A stretch of 64,000 nucleotides of DNA from JAEMQF01 sp963850525 (lineage in GTDB: Bacteria; Pseudomonadota; Gammaproteobacteria; Burkholderiales; Burkholderiaceae_C): NCBI GenBank assembly GCA_963850525.1, contig CAWKLQ010000006.1, forward strand, positions 1 through 64,000, read 5' to 3'. Each line of letters opens with the position of its first letter. Within the stretch, counting starts at the first letter, position 1. The translations under genes and the position numbers were made by a program. Under the pieces are notes generated by a model, which was not told the origin of the DNA, did no database searches, and saw only the letters and a list, made by a program, of their open reading frames with translations. Positions 46,524-56,277 of this stretch are shown piece after piece.

Positions 46524-47321
46524 CTACAGCAGGCGGCGGCGTTGCAGCCATGCAGCCAGGATCACGGCCGCTTCGAGCGTGAAGGCCTCGCCCAGCAGGC
46601 GCTCAAGCAACGCATCAAGCGCCAGGCATTCGAAGCCCTGCACCTCACCGTCCTGGTTTTGCGGAGTCACTGCGTCGGCGAGCGTCGCTTCGAAGACGTC
46701 GATGTATTCGACCAGATAGCCTTCCTTCACCGGACGACGGAATTCGATGCGCTCGACCTTGCGCAGGTCTTGCAATTGAGGCAGCGTGACTCCTGCTTCC
46801 TCCCAGGTTTCGCGCGTCATCGCGTCGATGATCGATTCGCCCGCCCCCACCTGGCCGCCCATCGTCGTGTCCCACAGGCCCGGATCGGTGGCTTTGTCGA
46901 GCGCGCGCTGTTGTACCCAGACACTTCCGTCTGGGCGTGCGGCGATCAAGTGCACGGCGAACGTCGTGATGCCCAGGGGGCGCACCGCGGCGCGTTCGAT
47001 CGCGCCCAGCGGCTCGAAGCGCTCGTCGGTGACCGGCAGCAGTTCGTTGCGCCAGGGCCCGCCGAGGCGGTTTGCGTGCAGCCACTGGGCGATCGCGGCC
47101 AGACTCGCATCCAGTGGCGCCGCGACGCGCCACTGCGAAGCCGACGCATGCAGCGGCAAGCCCGCGATTCGCATGCGCTCTGCCAAGCTCACCTCGACCG
47201 AGCCGATGCGAACCACCGGTTCGCCATACGTCAGCTCCATGCGCGGCGCGTTGCACGGCGCGAGCGCGCGGTCACGCATTGACGCGAGCCATGCATTCCG
47301 GGCCATTGCGGTCGATGTCAT
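46524..47321 (-). CDS. NUDIX hydrolase with DUF4743-type N-terminal domain
   Basis: A 265-residue protein. The NUDIX box is complete: GGQVGAGESIIDAMTRETWEEAGV, with the REXXEE core as REtWEEaG. The N-terminal 120 residues (ERMRIAGLPLHASASQWRVAAPLDAS and ITTFAVHLIAARPDGSVWVQQRAL) match a DUF4743-type extension seen in thiamine-pyrophosphate-related Nudix proteins. Its substrate is therefore a nucleoside or thiamine diphosphate derivative, uncertain which. It lies 7 bases after ligA on the same strand. Confidence 0.9.
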   Translation of the reverse strand: MTSTAMARNAWLASMRDRALAPCNAPRMELTYGEPVVRIGSVEVSLAERMRIAGLPLHASASQWRVAAPLDASLAAIAQWLHANRLGGPWRNELLPVTDERFEPLGAIERAAVRPLGITTFAVHLIAARPDGSVWVQQRALDKATDPGLWDTTMGGQVGAGESIIDAMTRETWEEAGVTLPQLQDLRKVERIEFRRPVKEGYLVEYIDVFEATLADAVTPQNQDGEVQGFECLALDALLERLLGEAFTLEAAVILAAWLQRRRLL

Positions 47322-47327
47322 GGCACC

Positions 47328-49415
47328 CTACCCGGTCGCCGCTGCGACGCTCGCAAGGAGTGCGTGCAGGCCTTCTTCGTCCAGGATCGTGACGTCAAGC
47401 GCGCGCGCCTTGTCGAGTTTCGAGCCCGCATCCGCGCCGGCAATCACGTAATCGGTCTTCTTCGACACCGAACCCGTGACCTTGCCGCCCGCGGCTTCGA
47501 TCAGGTCTTTCGCAGCGTCGCGCGAGAGTGTGGGCAGCGCACCCGTCAGCACGAAGGTCTTGCCGGACAGCGGCGCCACAGCCACCTTGACAGGCTCGTG
47601 CTCAGGCCAATTCAGCCCGGCAGCACGCAGCCCGGCGATGACTTCGACGTTGTGCGCTTGCTCGAAGAAAGTGCGAATGCTTTGCGCGACGATCGGGCCG
47701 ACGTCGGGAACCTGCAGCAACTCGTCCAGACTCGCATGCATCAACCGGTCCAGACCGCCGAAATGCTTCGCCAGGTCTTTGGCCGTCGTTTCGCCGACTT
47801 GGCGAATCCCCAGCGCGTAGAGAAAGCGTGCCAGCGTTGTTGCGCGTCGCGCCGCCAACGCGGCGAGCAAATTGTTTGCACTCTTCTCGCCCATGCGATC
47901 CAGCGCCAGCAACTGCTCGAGCGTCAGCGCGTAGAGGCCGGGCAGCGTCTGCACGACGCCGGCGTCGACGAGCTGCTCGACCAGCTTGTCGCCCAAGCCT
48001 TCGATGTCCATCGCGCGCCGACCGGCGAAGTGCAGGATCGCCTGCTTGCGCTGCGCCGCACAGAACAGGCCGCCGGAACAGCGCCAATCGACTTCGCCCT
48101 CTTCGCGAGCGATCGCGCTGCCGCACACCGGGCAACGCCCCTGCAACTTCTTGTTCAGGTCAAAGGCCTCGCCCCCGTCGGCGGGCCGCCGCTCCAGCAC
48201 GACTGCCACAACTTCCGGGATCACGTCGCCGGCGCGCCGCACGATCACGCTGTCGCCCACACGTACGTCTTTGCGCCGCGTCTCGTCTTCGTTGTGCAGC
48301 GTCGCGTTGCTCACCGTCGTGCCGCCGACGAACACCGGCTCGAGCTTGGCCACCGGCGTGAGCTTGCCGGTGCGCCCCACCTGCACTTCGATGTCGCGCA
48401 CCAGCGTCATTTGCTCTTGCGCCGGATATTTGTGCGCGACTGCCCAGCGCGGCTCGCGCGAGACGAAACCCAGGCGTTGTTGCAGGCTGCGCGAGTTGAC
48501 CTTGTAGACAACGCCATCGATGTCGAACGGCAGCGCGTCGCGGCGTGCACCGATGCGCTGGTGAAACGCGACCAAGCCCTGCGCGCCCACGACCACCTCG
48601 CGATCGGCGCACACCGGCAAGCCCATCTCGGCCAGCGCGTCGAGCAGCAGGCTGTGCGTTGCAGGCACGTCCCAGCCTTGCACGTCGCCAAGCCCGTACG
48701 CAAAAAAACTCAAAGGGCGCTGCGCAGCGATCGCCGGGTCGAGCTGGCGCACCGCGCCCGCCGCCGTGTTGCGCGGGTTGATGTAGGTCTTCTCGCCCTT
48801 TTCGCCCTGCGCAATCAGGGCGCGCTGGCGTTCGTTGAGTTTCTCGAAGTCATCGCGCCGGATGTAGACCTCGCCGCGAACTTCGAGCACCGGCGCCAAC
48901 ACGCCGCGCAGGCGCAGCGGAATCTGGGCGATGGTGCGGATGTTTTGCGTGACATCCTCGCCGGTCTCGCCGTCGCCGCGCGTCGCCGCCTGCGCCAGCA
49001 CGCCGGCCTCAAAGCGCAGGTTGATCGCCAGGCCGTCGAACTTGAGTTCGGCGGCGTACTCGATCGGCGGGTCGGACTCAGCCAGCTCGAGCTCGCGCCG
49101 CACCCGCGCGTCGAAGGCGAGCGCGCCGCTCGATTCGGTGTCGGTTTCGGTGCGGATCGAGAGCATCGCCACGGTGTGCCGCACCGGCGTGAAGCCTTCC
49201 AGCACCTTGCCCAGAATGCGCTGTGTCGGCGAATCGGCCCTGTGCAGTTCGGGGTGCGCCGCCTCGATCGCCTGAAGCTCCTGGAACAGACGGTCGTATT
49301 CGGCGTCCGGAACGCTCGGGCTGTCCTGCACGTAGTACTCGTGCGCGAGGCGCTGCAGCACCTCCCTCAGCGCAGCCGCACGCGCCGCGGGCGGATCCGG
49401 TTGCGGGTGGGCCAT
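47328..49415 (-). CDS. ligA: NAD-dependent DNA ligase
   Basis: LigA seals nicks during replication and repair. The 695-residue product has the Ia domain, the adenylation site ELKFDGLAINLRFE (KxDG Lys), the OB fold, a four-Cys zinc finger (CPVCGSAI ... CSGGLFCAAQ), helix-hairpin-helix repeats and a C-terminal BRCT domain (LSGKTFVLTGALPTLSRDAAKDLIEAAGGKVTGSVSKKTDYVIAG). Upstream zipA ends 11 bases before its start, and smc precedes that, the conserved order. Confidence 0.97.
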   Translation of the reverse strand: MAHPQPDPPAARAAALREVLQRLAHEYYVQDSPSVPDAEYDRLFQELQAIEAAHPELHRADSPTQRILGKVLEGFTPVRHTVAMLSIRTETDTESSGALAFDARVRRELELAESDPPIEYAAELKFDGLAINLRFEAGVLAQAATRGDGETGEDVTQNIRTIAQIPLRLRGVLAPVLEVRGEVYIRRDDFEKLNERQRALIAQGEKGEKTYINPRNTAAGAVRQLDPAIAAQRPLSFFAYGLGDVQGWDVPATHSLLLDALAEMGLPVCADREVVVGAQGLVAFHQRIGARRDALPFDIDGVVYKVNSRSLQQRLGFVSREPRWAVAHKYPAQEQMTLVRDIEVQVGRTGKLTPVAKLEPVFVGGTTVSNATLHNEDETRRKDVRVGDSVIVRRAGDVIPEVVAVVLERRPADGGEAFDLNKKLQGRCPVCGSAIAREEGEVDWRCSGGLFCAAQRKQAILHFAGRRAMDIEGLGDKLVEQLVDAGVVQTLPGLYALTLEQLLALDRMGEKSANNLLAALAARRATTLARFLYALGIRQVGETTAKDLAKHFGGLDRLMHASLDELLQVPDVGPIVAQSIRTFFEQAHNVEVIAGLRAAGLNWPEHEPVKVAVAPLSGKTFVLTGALPTLSRDAAKDLIEAAGGKVTGSVSKKTDYVIAGADAGSKLDKARALDVTILDEEGLHALLASVAAATG

Positions 49416-49426
49416 CGCCGTGTCGC

Positions 49427-50518
49427 CTAACTGAACAAGCGCCGCGCCGCGAGCGAGCCCGCGGCGAGGTCACGCTCGCGCAGACTGGCGTAGAGGTGGT
49501 CGAGCTCGCCGCCTATCGTCGCAAAGCCGGCTTCGCTGATCGCCTGGCCCTGGTCGTCGACGATGGCCGCGTCCATTCCCAGCGACAGCGCCAGCGCGCT
49601 CGCCCGCCAGGCGACGAAGGGCGCAAAGCGCGGATCGGTCTGGGGCACGTCGAAACTCAACGTCACGTCGCGAACGATGCTGTGCTGGGCGTCGTCGGCG
49701 AGCGCGGCCAGCGCCGCGTTCGCATCGAAACTCAGCGTCACGACAGGCGGCGCGGCGTCTTCACCCGCCGGCAATACCAGCCGCCCGGCCACCGCGCCGG
49801 GGATAAAACCGTGGCGCGACGCGTGCTGCACGACGTAGCCCACCGACCACGCGGCGCTGCGTGCGTGCAAGTGCACGGCGAGCTGCGCGTCGTGCTGGCC
49901 GGCGAAGGCGTCGAGTTCGCGTGCGCGCGCCACGACGTCGAGCATGTCGGGGAACTCGACCATCGCGCCCAGAGCATCGGCAAAGTGCTGCAGCGTGTGC
50001 ACGAACTCGGAATACTCGATCTCGTTGATCGCGCCGCTTCGATTCGCGAGTTGCACGCCGGCTTGCAGCTCGGTGTAGTGCCGATCGGCGACGACGGGCT
50101 CCCATTGGGGGTTCTCCGCGTTCTCAGCGTTCAGCCCTTCGATGAGAAACGGCTTGCTGCCCGCGCGCAGCGAACCCGGCAGATGCGCCAACACCTGCGC
50201 TGCGCTCAGCGGCGCCTCCACGCGCAGCGTGGCGATGGCGTCGATCAAGGGGTCGATTCGCGCGCCCAGGCGCTTCGCGCGAAGGCCGTCGCTGGCGCCG
50301 CTGGTCGCGGCCAACGAATCCGGCAACGTGTCGGAGGCGCCGGACGCGTCGGCGCTGTCGTGCGGCTGCGCAAAACCCGGCTCCACCGGCGCGGGGCGCA
50401 CTTCCATCGTCGCCTCCTGCTTGCGCCCGGCGACACGCGCCGCCCACGCGCCATGCACGCCCAGGCCCACCAGCACCAACCCGGCGAGGACCATCAGCGC
50501 GAGCGTCAGCGTGCTCAT
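49427..50518 (-). CDS. zipA: Cell division protein ZipA
   Basis: ZipA tethers FtsZ to the inner membrane. The 363-residue product has an N-terminal membrane anchor (LTLALMVLAGLVLVGLGVHGAWA), a Pro/Ser/Ala-rich linker, and a C-terminal FtsZ-binding domain (about 200-345) around EYSEFVHTLQHFADALGAMVEFPDM and SIVRDVTLSFDVPQTDP. Divergence from E. coli ZipA is large, so position between smc and ligA is the main support. Confidence 0.85.
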   Translation of the reverse strand: MSTLTLALMVLAGLVLVGLGVHGAWAARVAGRKQEATMEVRPAPVEPGFAQPHDSADASGASDTLPDSLAATSGASDGLRAKRLGARIDPLIDAIATLRVEAPLSAAQVLAHLPGSLRAGSKPFLIEGLNAENAENPQWEPVVADRHYTELQAGVQLANRSGAINEIEYSEFVHTLQHFADALGAMVEFPDMLDVVARARELDAFAGQHDAQLAVHLHARSAAWSVGYVVQHASRHGFIPGAVAGRLVLPAGEDAAPPVVTLSFDANAALAALADDAQHSIVRDVTLSFDVPQTDPRFAPFVAWRASALALSLGMDAAIVDDQGQAISEAGFATIGGELDHLYASLRERDLAAGSLAARRLFS

Positions 50519-50534
50519 CGGGCGATGCGCCGAA

Positions 50535-53500
50535 TCAAGCCGCCTGCGCCATCGTGACCGCGGTCTGCATGTCCACCGCGACGATGCGCGACACGCCCTG
50601 CTCTTGCATCGTCACGCCGATCAATTGTTCGGCCATCTCCATCGCGATCTTGTTGTGGCTGATGAAGAGGAACTGCGTGCCCTTGGACATCTCGGTGACA
50701 AGCTTGCAATAGCGGTCGGTGTTCGCGTCGTCCAGCGGCGCGTCGACTTCGTCGAGCAGGCAAAACGGCGCCGGGTTCAGCTGGAAGATCGCAAACACGA
50801 GCGCGATCGCGGTAAGCGCTTTTTCGCCGCCCGACATCAAGTGGATCGTGCTGTTCTTCTTGCCCGGCGGTTGTGCCATGACCTGCACCCCGGCGTCGAG
50901 GATCTGGTCGCCCGTCATCACGAGGCGCGCCACGCCGCCGCCGAAGAGCGTGGGGAACATGCGCCCGAAATGTTCGTTGACCTGGTTGAACGTCGCGGCC
51001 AAGAGGTCGCGCGTTTCCGCGTCGATTTTCTGAATCGCGTCTTCGAGCGTATGCATCGCCTCGCGAAGATCGGCGTTTTGCGCGTCGAGAAAGGTCTTGC
51101 GCTCGCGCGAGGCGTTGAGTTCGTCCAGCGCGGCGAGATTCACTGCGCCGAGCGCAGCAATCTCGCCCTGGATGCGGTCGATCTCGCCTTGCAGGCCGGC
51201 GAGCTTGACTCCCTCGGCGGCAATCCCCGCGCCCAGCGCTTCGAGGTCGGCGCCCGCGCCCTGCAGCTGCTCGAGGTACTGCGCACCACCAAGCCGCGCC
51301 GCCTGCTCTTCGAGCTGGAGCTTGGTGATGCGCTCGCGCAGCGGCTGCAGCGATTGTTCGCGCTGCAGCCGCTGCTCGTCGAACTGGCGCAGGCGCAGGC
51401 TGAGGTCGTCGTAGCTGCTGCGCTTGGCGGCAAGCACGCTCTCGCGATCCAGCTTGAGCGCCAGGGCGCTCTGCAGGCCCGACTGCGCCGTTGTGTCGGT
51501 GAGCGTCTCCAGCTCGTCGTTCAGCTGGGCGGCCGATTGGGCGGTGGCCGCCAGTTGCTGCGTCGCCGTGGCGACGTTGCGCTCGAGTTCGGCCTGGCGC
51601 GCCGCGAGCGACCGCGCCGCAAACGCCGCTTCCTGCGCCTGGCGTTCCAGCGTGCGCAGGGTTTCGCGCGCTGCATTGAGTTGGCGCTGCGCATCAAGCA
51701 AGGCTTCATCGAGGTCGGCGTGCGCGCCTTGCGCCACCGCAAGTTCCTGATCGAGTTCCTCGAAGCGGGCTTCGCCGCCCAGGCGGCGTCCGTTCAAGTC
51801 TGCGCCCTGCAAATCGAGTTCGGCGAGTTCCGCTTCGAGCTGAGTGCGCCGCGCGCTCGTCTGCTCCGACAACTGCGACAGGCGCAACCACTCCACGTGC
51901 AGCTGGTGCGCACGCGTCTGCGCAGCAGCGGCTTCACGGCGCACACGTTCGAGTTGCTGCGACGCCTCGGTGTACCCGGCCTCGGCACGCACGAGCGCCG
52001 AGCGCGACTCTTCGGTAATCAGCCCTTGCGCGCGCAACTGGCGCTCGAGGTTCTGAATTTCCTGGGCGCGCGCGAGCATGCCGGCGTTCTCCGCGTCGGG
52101 CGCATAAAAACTCACCGCGAACTGGCTCACCGCGTGGCCTTCGCGGATCATGATGACTTCGCCGTGCGTCAGTTGGGCGCGTGCGCTCAAAGCGGCGTCG
52201 ATGCTGGCCGCCGTGTAAACCCCCTCGAGCCAGTCGTTGAGCAGGGCTTGCAACCCCGCGTCGCCGAGCCGCAGCAGGTCCGACAGGCGCGGCAGCGTCT
52301 GATGCGTATTGCGGATCGCCGCTTGCGGGGGCGTGTAGAACGCCAGTTTGGCGGGTGGCGAGTCCGCGGCAAAGGCGCGAACCGTCTCGATGCGCCCGAC
52401 TTCGAGCGCGTTCAAGCGCTCGCGCAGCGCCGATTCGAGCGCCGTCTCCCACCCTGCTTCAATCTGGATTCGCGTCCATAGGCCCTGCAAGGACTCCAGG
52501 CCATGACGCGCCAGCCAGGGTTTGAGTTTGCCTTCGGTTTGAACCCGGATCTGCAAAGCGCGCAGCGCTTCCAGGCGGGCACTGAGTTCGGTGTGCTTGC
52601 CGCCCTCGACGTTGACGCGCTCCTGCAACTCGCGGCGTTCCTGGTCCAGGCGCGGCACGTTCTCGCTGAGCGCTGCCAAACTTTCTTCGGCGCCGAGCTG
52701 CGCTTGCTGGGCCTGGTCCGCCTCGGCCTTCAGTTGCGCCACACGTTGCAGATCGGGCGCGCTGAGCTGCGCCGATTCGGCGACCAGCCGCTCCCGGCGC
52801 TGCCGCGCGTTGCGCTGCTGTTCTTCAATGGATCGCGCCTGCTCGGCGAGCACCTGGATTTGCTGCTGCACGCCGGCGACGACGCTGCGTTGCTGGTTTG
52901 CCGTGGCCTGGGCGGCGGCGACTCCGTCTTCGAACCCGGGAAGCACATCGTTCTGCTCGCTGACCTGGGCGACCAGCGTCTCGGATTGCGCGTCAGCGGC
53001 TTCGATCTGCGCCGCAACCTGGGTCTGTTCGGCCAGCGAGTCGGCGCGCCGCTGCTCCCATTGGCGCGTCTGCTCGGCCAACTCGGCGCGGCGCTGCTCC
53101 AGGCGTTGCCGCGCGTCAATCACAAACCGGATGCGCTCTTCGAAGCGGCTCACGTCGAGCGCGGCGAGCGCGAGTTCGCCCTGCGATGCGTGCAAGGCCT
53201 CGTTGGCCTCGTGCTGCGCCTGGCGGATGGTTTCGAGTTGCGCCTCGCCTTGGCGCAATTCGGCCATGCGCTCTTCGAATCCGTTCGTCGCCTCGGCCAC
53301 CGCCTTGGTCAGACGCTCCTGCTCCTTCGCCGCGTCGCGGTGCTTGAGGAACCAGAGCTGGTGCAGCTTCAACTCGCCGCGAGTTTGCAGGCGGCGGTAC
53401 AGCGTCGCGACTTCGGCCTGTGCTTCGAGCCGCTCCAAGTTGCTGCCCAACTCGCGAAGAATGTCTTCGACACGCGTCAGGTTGTCGCGCGTGTCTTTCA

Positions 53501-54050
53501 ACCGATTTTCGGTCTCGCGGCGCCGCTCCTTGTACTTGGACACGCCGGCCGCCTCTTCGAGGAACATGCGCAGCTCTTCGGGCTTGCTCTCGATGATGCG
53601 GCTGATCGTTCCCTGGCCGATGATCGCGTAGGCGCGCGGTCCCAGACCCGTGCCGAGGAACACGTCTTGCACGTCGCGCCGACGCACCGGCTGGCCGTTG
53701 ATGTAGTAGCTGCTCGTGCCGTCACGCGTCAGCACGCGCTTGACGGCGATCTCGGCAAACTGGTTCCACTGGCCACCGGCACGCGCGTCTTCATTGTTGA
53801 ACACGAGTTCGACGCTGGCGCGGCTCGCGGGCTTGCGCAAGCCCGAGCCGTTGAAGATCACGTCCTGCATCGTCTCGCCGCGCAGTTCGCTCGCCTTCGA
53901 TTCGCCGAGCACCCAGCGCACCGCGTCCATCACGTTGGACTTGCCGCAGCCGTTGGGGCCCACCACGCCCACCAACCGCCCCGGCAGTTGCAGCTGGGTG
54001 GGCTCGGCAAACGACTTGAAACCGGACAGCTTGATGGAGTTCAGGCGCAT
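50535..54050 (-). CDS. smc: Chromosome segregation protein SMC
   Basis: The 1171-residue ATPase of chromosome condensation. N-terminal head: KSFAEPTQLQLPGRLVGVVGPNGCGKSNVMDAVRWVLGES, with Walker A GPNGCGKSN. Two long coiled-coil arms flank a hinge (about 500-660). C-terminal head: the signature MSGGEKALTAIALVFAIF and Walker B PFCLLDEVDAPLDDAN. It is one of few Betaproteobacteria SMC genes that heads smc-zipA-ligA, as here. queF is divergent, 194 bases away. Confidence 0.97.
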   Translation of the reverse strand: MRLNSIKLSGFKSFAEPTQLQLPGRLVGVVGPNGCGKSNVMDAVRWVLGESKASELRGETMQDVIFNGSGLRKPASRASVELVFNNEDARAGGQWNQFAEIAVKRVLTRDGTSSYYINGQPVRRRDVQDVFLGTGLGPRAYAIIGQGTISRIIESKPEELRMFLEEAAGVSKYKERRRETENRLKDTRDNLTRVEDILRELGSNLERLEAQAEVATLYRRLQTRGELKLHQLWFLKHRDAAKEQERLTKAVAEATNGFEERMAELRQGEAQLETIRQAQHEANEALHASQGELALAALDVSRFEERIRFVIDARQRLEQRRAELAEQTRQWEQRRADSLAEQTQVAAQIEAADAQSETLVAQVSEQNDVLPGFEDGVAAAQATANQQRSVVAGVQQQIQVLAEQARSIEEQQRNARQRRERLVAESAQLSAPDLQRVAQLKAEADQAQQAQLGAEESLAALSENVPRLDQERRELQERVNVEGGKHTELSARLEALRALQIRVQTEGKLKPWLARHGLESLQGLWTRIQIEAGWETALESALRERLNALEVGRIETVRAFAADSPPAKLAFYTPPQAAIRNTHQTLPRLSDLLRLGDAGLQALLNDWLEGVYTAASIDAALSARAQLTHGEVIMIREGHAVSQFAVSFYAPDAENAGMLARAQEIQNLERQLRAQGLITEESRSALVRAEAGYTEASQQLERVRREAAAAQTRAHQLHVEWLRLSQLSEQTSARRTQLEAELAELDLQGADLNGRRLGGEARFEELDQELAVAQGAHADLDEALLDAQRQLNAARETLRTLERQAQEAAFAARSLAARQAELERNVATATQQLAATAQSAAQLNDELETLTDTTAQSGLQSALALKLDRESVLAAKRSSYDDLSLRLRQFDEQRLQREQSLQPLRERITKLQLEEQAARLGGAQYLEQLQGAGADLEALGAGIAAEGVKLAGLQGEIDRIQGEIAALGAVNLAALDELNASRERKTFLDAQNADLREAMHTLEDAIQKIDAETRDLLAATFNQVNEHFGRMFPTLFGGGVARLVMTGDQILDAGVQVMAQPPGKKNSTIHLMSGGEKALTAIALVFAIFQLNPAPFCLLDEVDAPLDDANTDRYCKLVTEMSKGTQFLFISHNKIAMEMAEQLIGVTMQEQGVSRIVAVDMQTAVTMAQAA

Positions 54051-54243
54051 GGGGGCAGGAGGGGCATGACAGCCACCGCAGCGTGCCGCGGCCGGACGCT
54101 GGAGCTGCGTCTATGTGCTTGATTCAATGGAGGATTCTTGTCTCTCACAAGGCGTCTGCGCGACCTTTCTGAGCGGGCGGCGATGATACCATCGCGCCCT
54201 CTTTCAGCTCCACGTCGGCGGCGCGCTTGCGCACCCGCAAACT

Positions 54244-54717
54244 ATGGCAAAGAACAAGCCCGCGCACAGCAGCGCCACGCAACGCGAAGCGCCGGCGGTG
54301 CCGCCCACGCAACCGTCCAAAGAGTTGCAAGTGTTCGCGAACCCCGCGCCGCAGCGCGACTACGTCATCGAATTCGAAGTGCCGGAGTTCACTTGCAACT
54401 GCCCGCTCACGGGTCAGCCCGACTTCGCGCAATTCCACATCGAGATGGTCGCCGACAAGCTCTGCGTTGAACTGAAAAGCCTGAAGCTCTACTTCTGGAG
54501 CTACCGCAACGAAGCCGCGTTTCACGAGAAGGTGACGAACGACATCCTGGACGACATCGTCGCCGCAACGCTGCCGCGTTTCGCCCGCATCACGGCGCGC
54601 TGGAACATGCGCGGCGGGATCGCGACGAACGTTGTCGCCGAGCACCGCAAGAAAGGCTGGAAACCCGCTGCAGCGCTGCTCGGCACACCTTCGACTGCAG
54701 CGCGCAGCGCGGCCTGA
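54244..54717 (+). CDS. queF: NADPH-dependent 7-cyano-7-deazaguanine reductase
   Basis: QueF reduces preQ0 to preQ1 in queuosine synthesis. The 157-residue length marks the short YkvM-like type. The catalytic Cys is Cys53 in FTCNCPLTGQPDFAQ, followed by Asp60, and the QueF motif ELKSLKLYF (76-84) is complete; VELKSLKLYFWSYRNEAAFHE continues it. No preQ1 riboswitch is visible in the 190-base leader. queG at 18938 works two steps later in the same pathway. Confidence 0.95.
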   Translation: MAKNKPAHSSATQREAPAVPPTQPSKELQVFANPAPQRDYVIEFEVPEFTCNCPLTGQPDFAQFHIEMVADKLCVELKSLKLYFWSYRNEAAFHEKVTNDILDDIVAATLPRFARITARWNMRGGIATNVVAEHRKKGWKPAAALLGTPSTAARSAA

Positions 54718-54888
54718 TCCCCGCAACGGGTTCCGACCGCCGGGCTCGGGTAAGCCCCGAGAGGAACTTCACTCAGGCCGGACGTAGGATGCCCGAGCGG
54801 CGTGGACGTGACCACGCGCCGTGAGTCGCTGTGAGGGTGGGCCCCGGGCTGACAGGGCGGTTCGGGCCGACGCGTGAGCACACGCGCA

Positions 54889-54906
54889 TTGTCAACGTGC
54901 CGTCAC
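54889..54906 (+). promoter_or_regulatory. Candidate Pho box before the glycerophosphodiesterase gene
   Basis: TTGTCAA-CGTG-CCGTCAC has the 7-4-7 layout of a PhoB site (CTGTCAT-N4-CTGTCAC), with about five and six matches per half. It ends 46 bases before the ATG at 54953. The rest of the 235-base gap (54718-54952) holds no gene that I can support. Confidence 0.4.
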
Positions 54907-54952
54907 ACGGTCCGCTTAGCGTCACGTCTTCCCCAACATTCGGAGACGTTTC

Positions 54953-56224
54953 ATGCGAATCACTCATGCAGGCGCCATAGCGCTCGCACTCACATTGGTC
55001 TTGTCGGGGTTCAACGGCAGTGCCCAGGCAGACCGGCGACACGGCGATAGCGCGCATCGCCCCAAGGCACCCTTGGTGATCGGTCATCGCGGAGCGGCAG
55101 GCTATCTGCCGGATCACACGCTCGAAGGCTACGCGCTCGCCATTGAGCTGGGCGCGGATTTCATCGAGCCCGATCTGGTGGCAACCAAAGACGGCTATCT
55201 GATTGCGCGCCACGAGCCGAATATCACGACCACCACGGATGTGAGAGACCGCCCGGAGTTCGCCTCACGCAGGCGCGACGACTTCCTGGTCGACGGCGTG
55301 CAGGACGTGGCAAGAGACGTGAACGGTGTGTCGACCGGCGCCTGGTATGCCTTCGACTTCACGCTCGCGGAAATCAAGACACTGCGCGCGATTCAGCCGC
55401 TTGGCGAGCGCTCGCCGCGCTTCAACGGCAAGTTCCAGATTCCAACGCTGGACGAAGTGATCAAACTCGCCAAGCGCAAGACCAGGGAAACCGGCCGAAC
55501 GATCGGCGTCTACCCCGAGACCAAGCACCCGACCTTCCATGCACAGCGCGGCCTGGCGCTCGAGGATCGATTGCTGGGCGTGCTCACACGCCACGGCTGG
55601 AACCACCGCGGGGCGCCGGTCTTCATTCAGTCGTTCGAGACCGCGAACCTCAAGTACTTGCGCAGCAAAACGCAGGTGAAGCTCGTGCAGCTCGTCGACG
55701 CCGACGACATCGCGGTCGACGGCAAGATCACCTTTGCGGCGCCTTTCGACAAACCCTACGACTGGGTCGTATCAGGGCGCGCCGGCCTGTTCGAGGACCT
55801 CTTGACGCCCAGTGGCCTGGCCGAAGTGCGCACCTATGCCGATGGCATCGGCCCCTGGAAGGTCTACCTGCAAAGCACCAAGTGCAAGGCAGTCGCGCCG
55901 AACGGCAAGTGTGCCGACACGAACGGCGACGGCGCCGTCAACGACATGGACCGGGAGTGGACTGCGCCGAGCGACGTGATCGAACGCGCGCACGCGCTCG
56001 GCCTGCTGGTGCACACCTGGACGTTCCGCAATGAGCAGCGGCGTCTGGCAGGCGACTACGGCGGCCGGCCGGTCGACGAGTACATGCACTTCTACCGCCT
56101 GGGCATCGACGGCGTGTTCTCCGACTTCCCGGACACCGCCGTCACCGCACGTGCATTGCACCGGCTTGACACCGGAAAATCACCGGCCCAGTGCCGCGAC
56201 GACGAGGATCACGACTGCGATTGA
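54953..56224 (+). CDS. Secreted glycerophosphodiester phosphodiesterase
   Basis: A 423-residue GDPD-family enzyme that hydrolyses glycerophosphodiesters to glycerol-3-phosphate. Residues 1-26 are a signal peptide ending near SAQA. The catalytic region has LVIGHRGAAGYLPDHTLEGY (His45, Arg46), FIEPDLVATKDG (Glu72, Asp74) and RHEP (His87). It is longer than cytoplasmic GDPD proteins and resembles periplasmic GlpQ. An inserted loop DTNGDGAVNDMDREW (about 320-335) looks like an EF-hand or dockerin calcium site. A possible Pho box precedes it. Confidence 0.92.
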   Translation: MRITHAGAIALALTLVLSGFNGSAQADRRHGDSAHRPKAPLVIGHRGAAGYLPDHTLEGYALAIELGADFIEPDLVATKDGYLIARHEPNITTTTDVRDRPEFASRRRDDFLVDGVQDVARDVNGVSTGAWYAFDFTLAEIKTLRAIQPLGERSPRFNGKFQIPTLDEVIKLAKRKTRETGRTIGVYPETKHPTFHAQRGLALEDRLLGVLTRHGWNHRGAPVFIQSFETANLKYLRSKTQVKLVQLVDADDIAVDGKITFAAPFDKPYDWVVSGRAGLFEDLLTPSGLAEVRTYADGIGPWKVYLQSTKCKAVAPNGKCADTNGDGAVNDMDREWTAPSDVIERAHALGLLVHTWTFRNEQRRLAGDYGGRPVDEYMHFYRLGIDGVFSDFPDTAVTARALHRLDTGKSPAQCRDDEDHDCD

Positions 56225-56239
56225 GGCATCGACGGAAGG

Positions 56240-56270
56240 CTGAACACGTCCCACCTGCGAACGTGTTCAG
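56240..56270. repeat. 10-bp inverted repeat between convergent genes
   Basis: Arms CTGAACACGT (56240-56249) and ACGTGTTCAG (56261-56270) with an 11-base loop lie between the phosphodiesterase and decarboxylase 3' ends. No T-run is present on either strand, so a shared bidirectional terminator is possible but weak. Confidence 0.5.
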
Positions 56271-56277
56271 CGTGATC

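Noticed and set aside
54051..54243. Possible preQ1 riboswitch before queF
   Set aside because: The leader shows no short pseudoknot-forming hairpin with the A-rich tail that this riboswitch needs.
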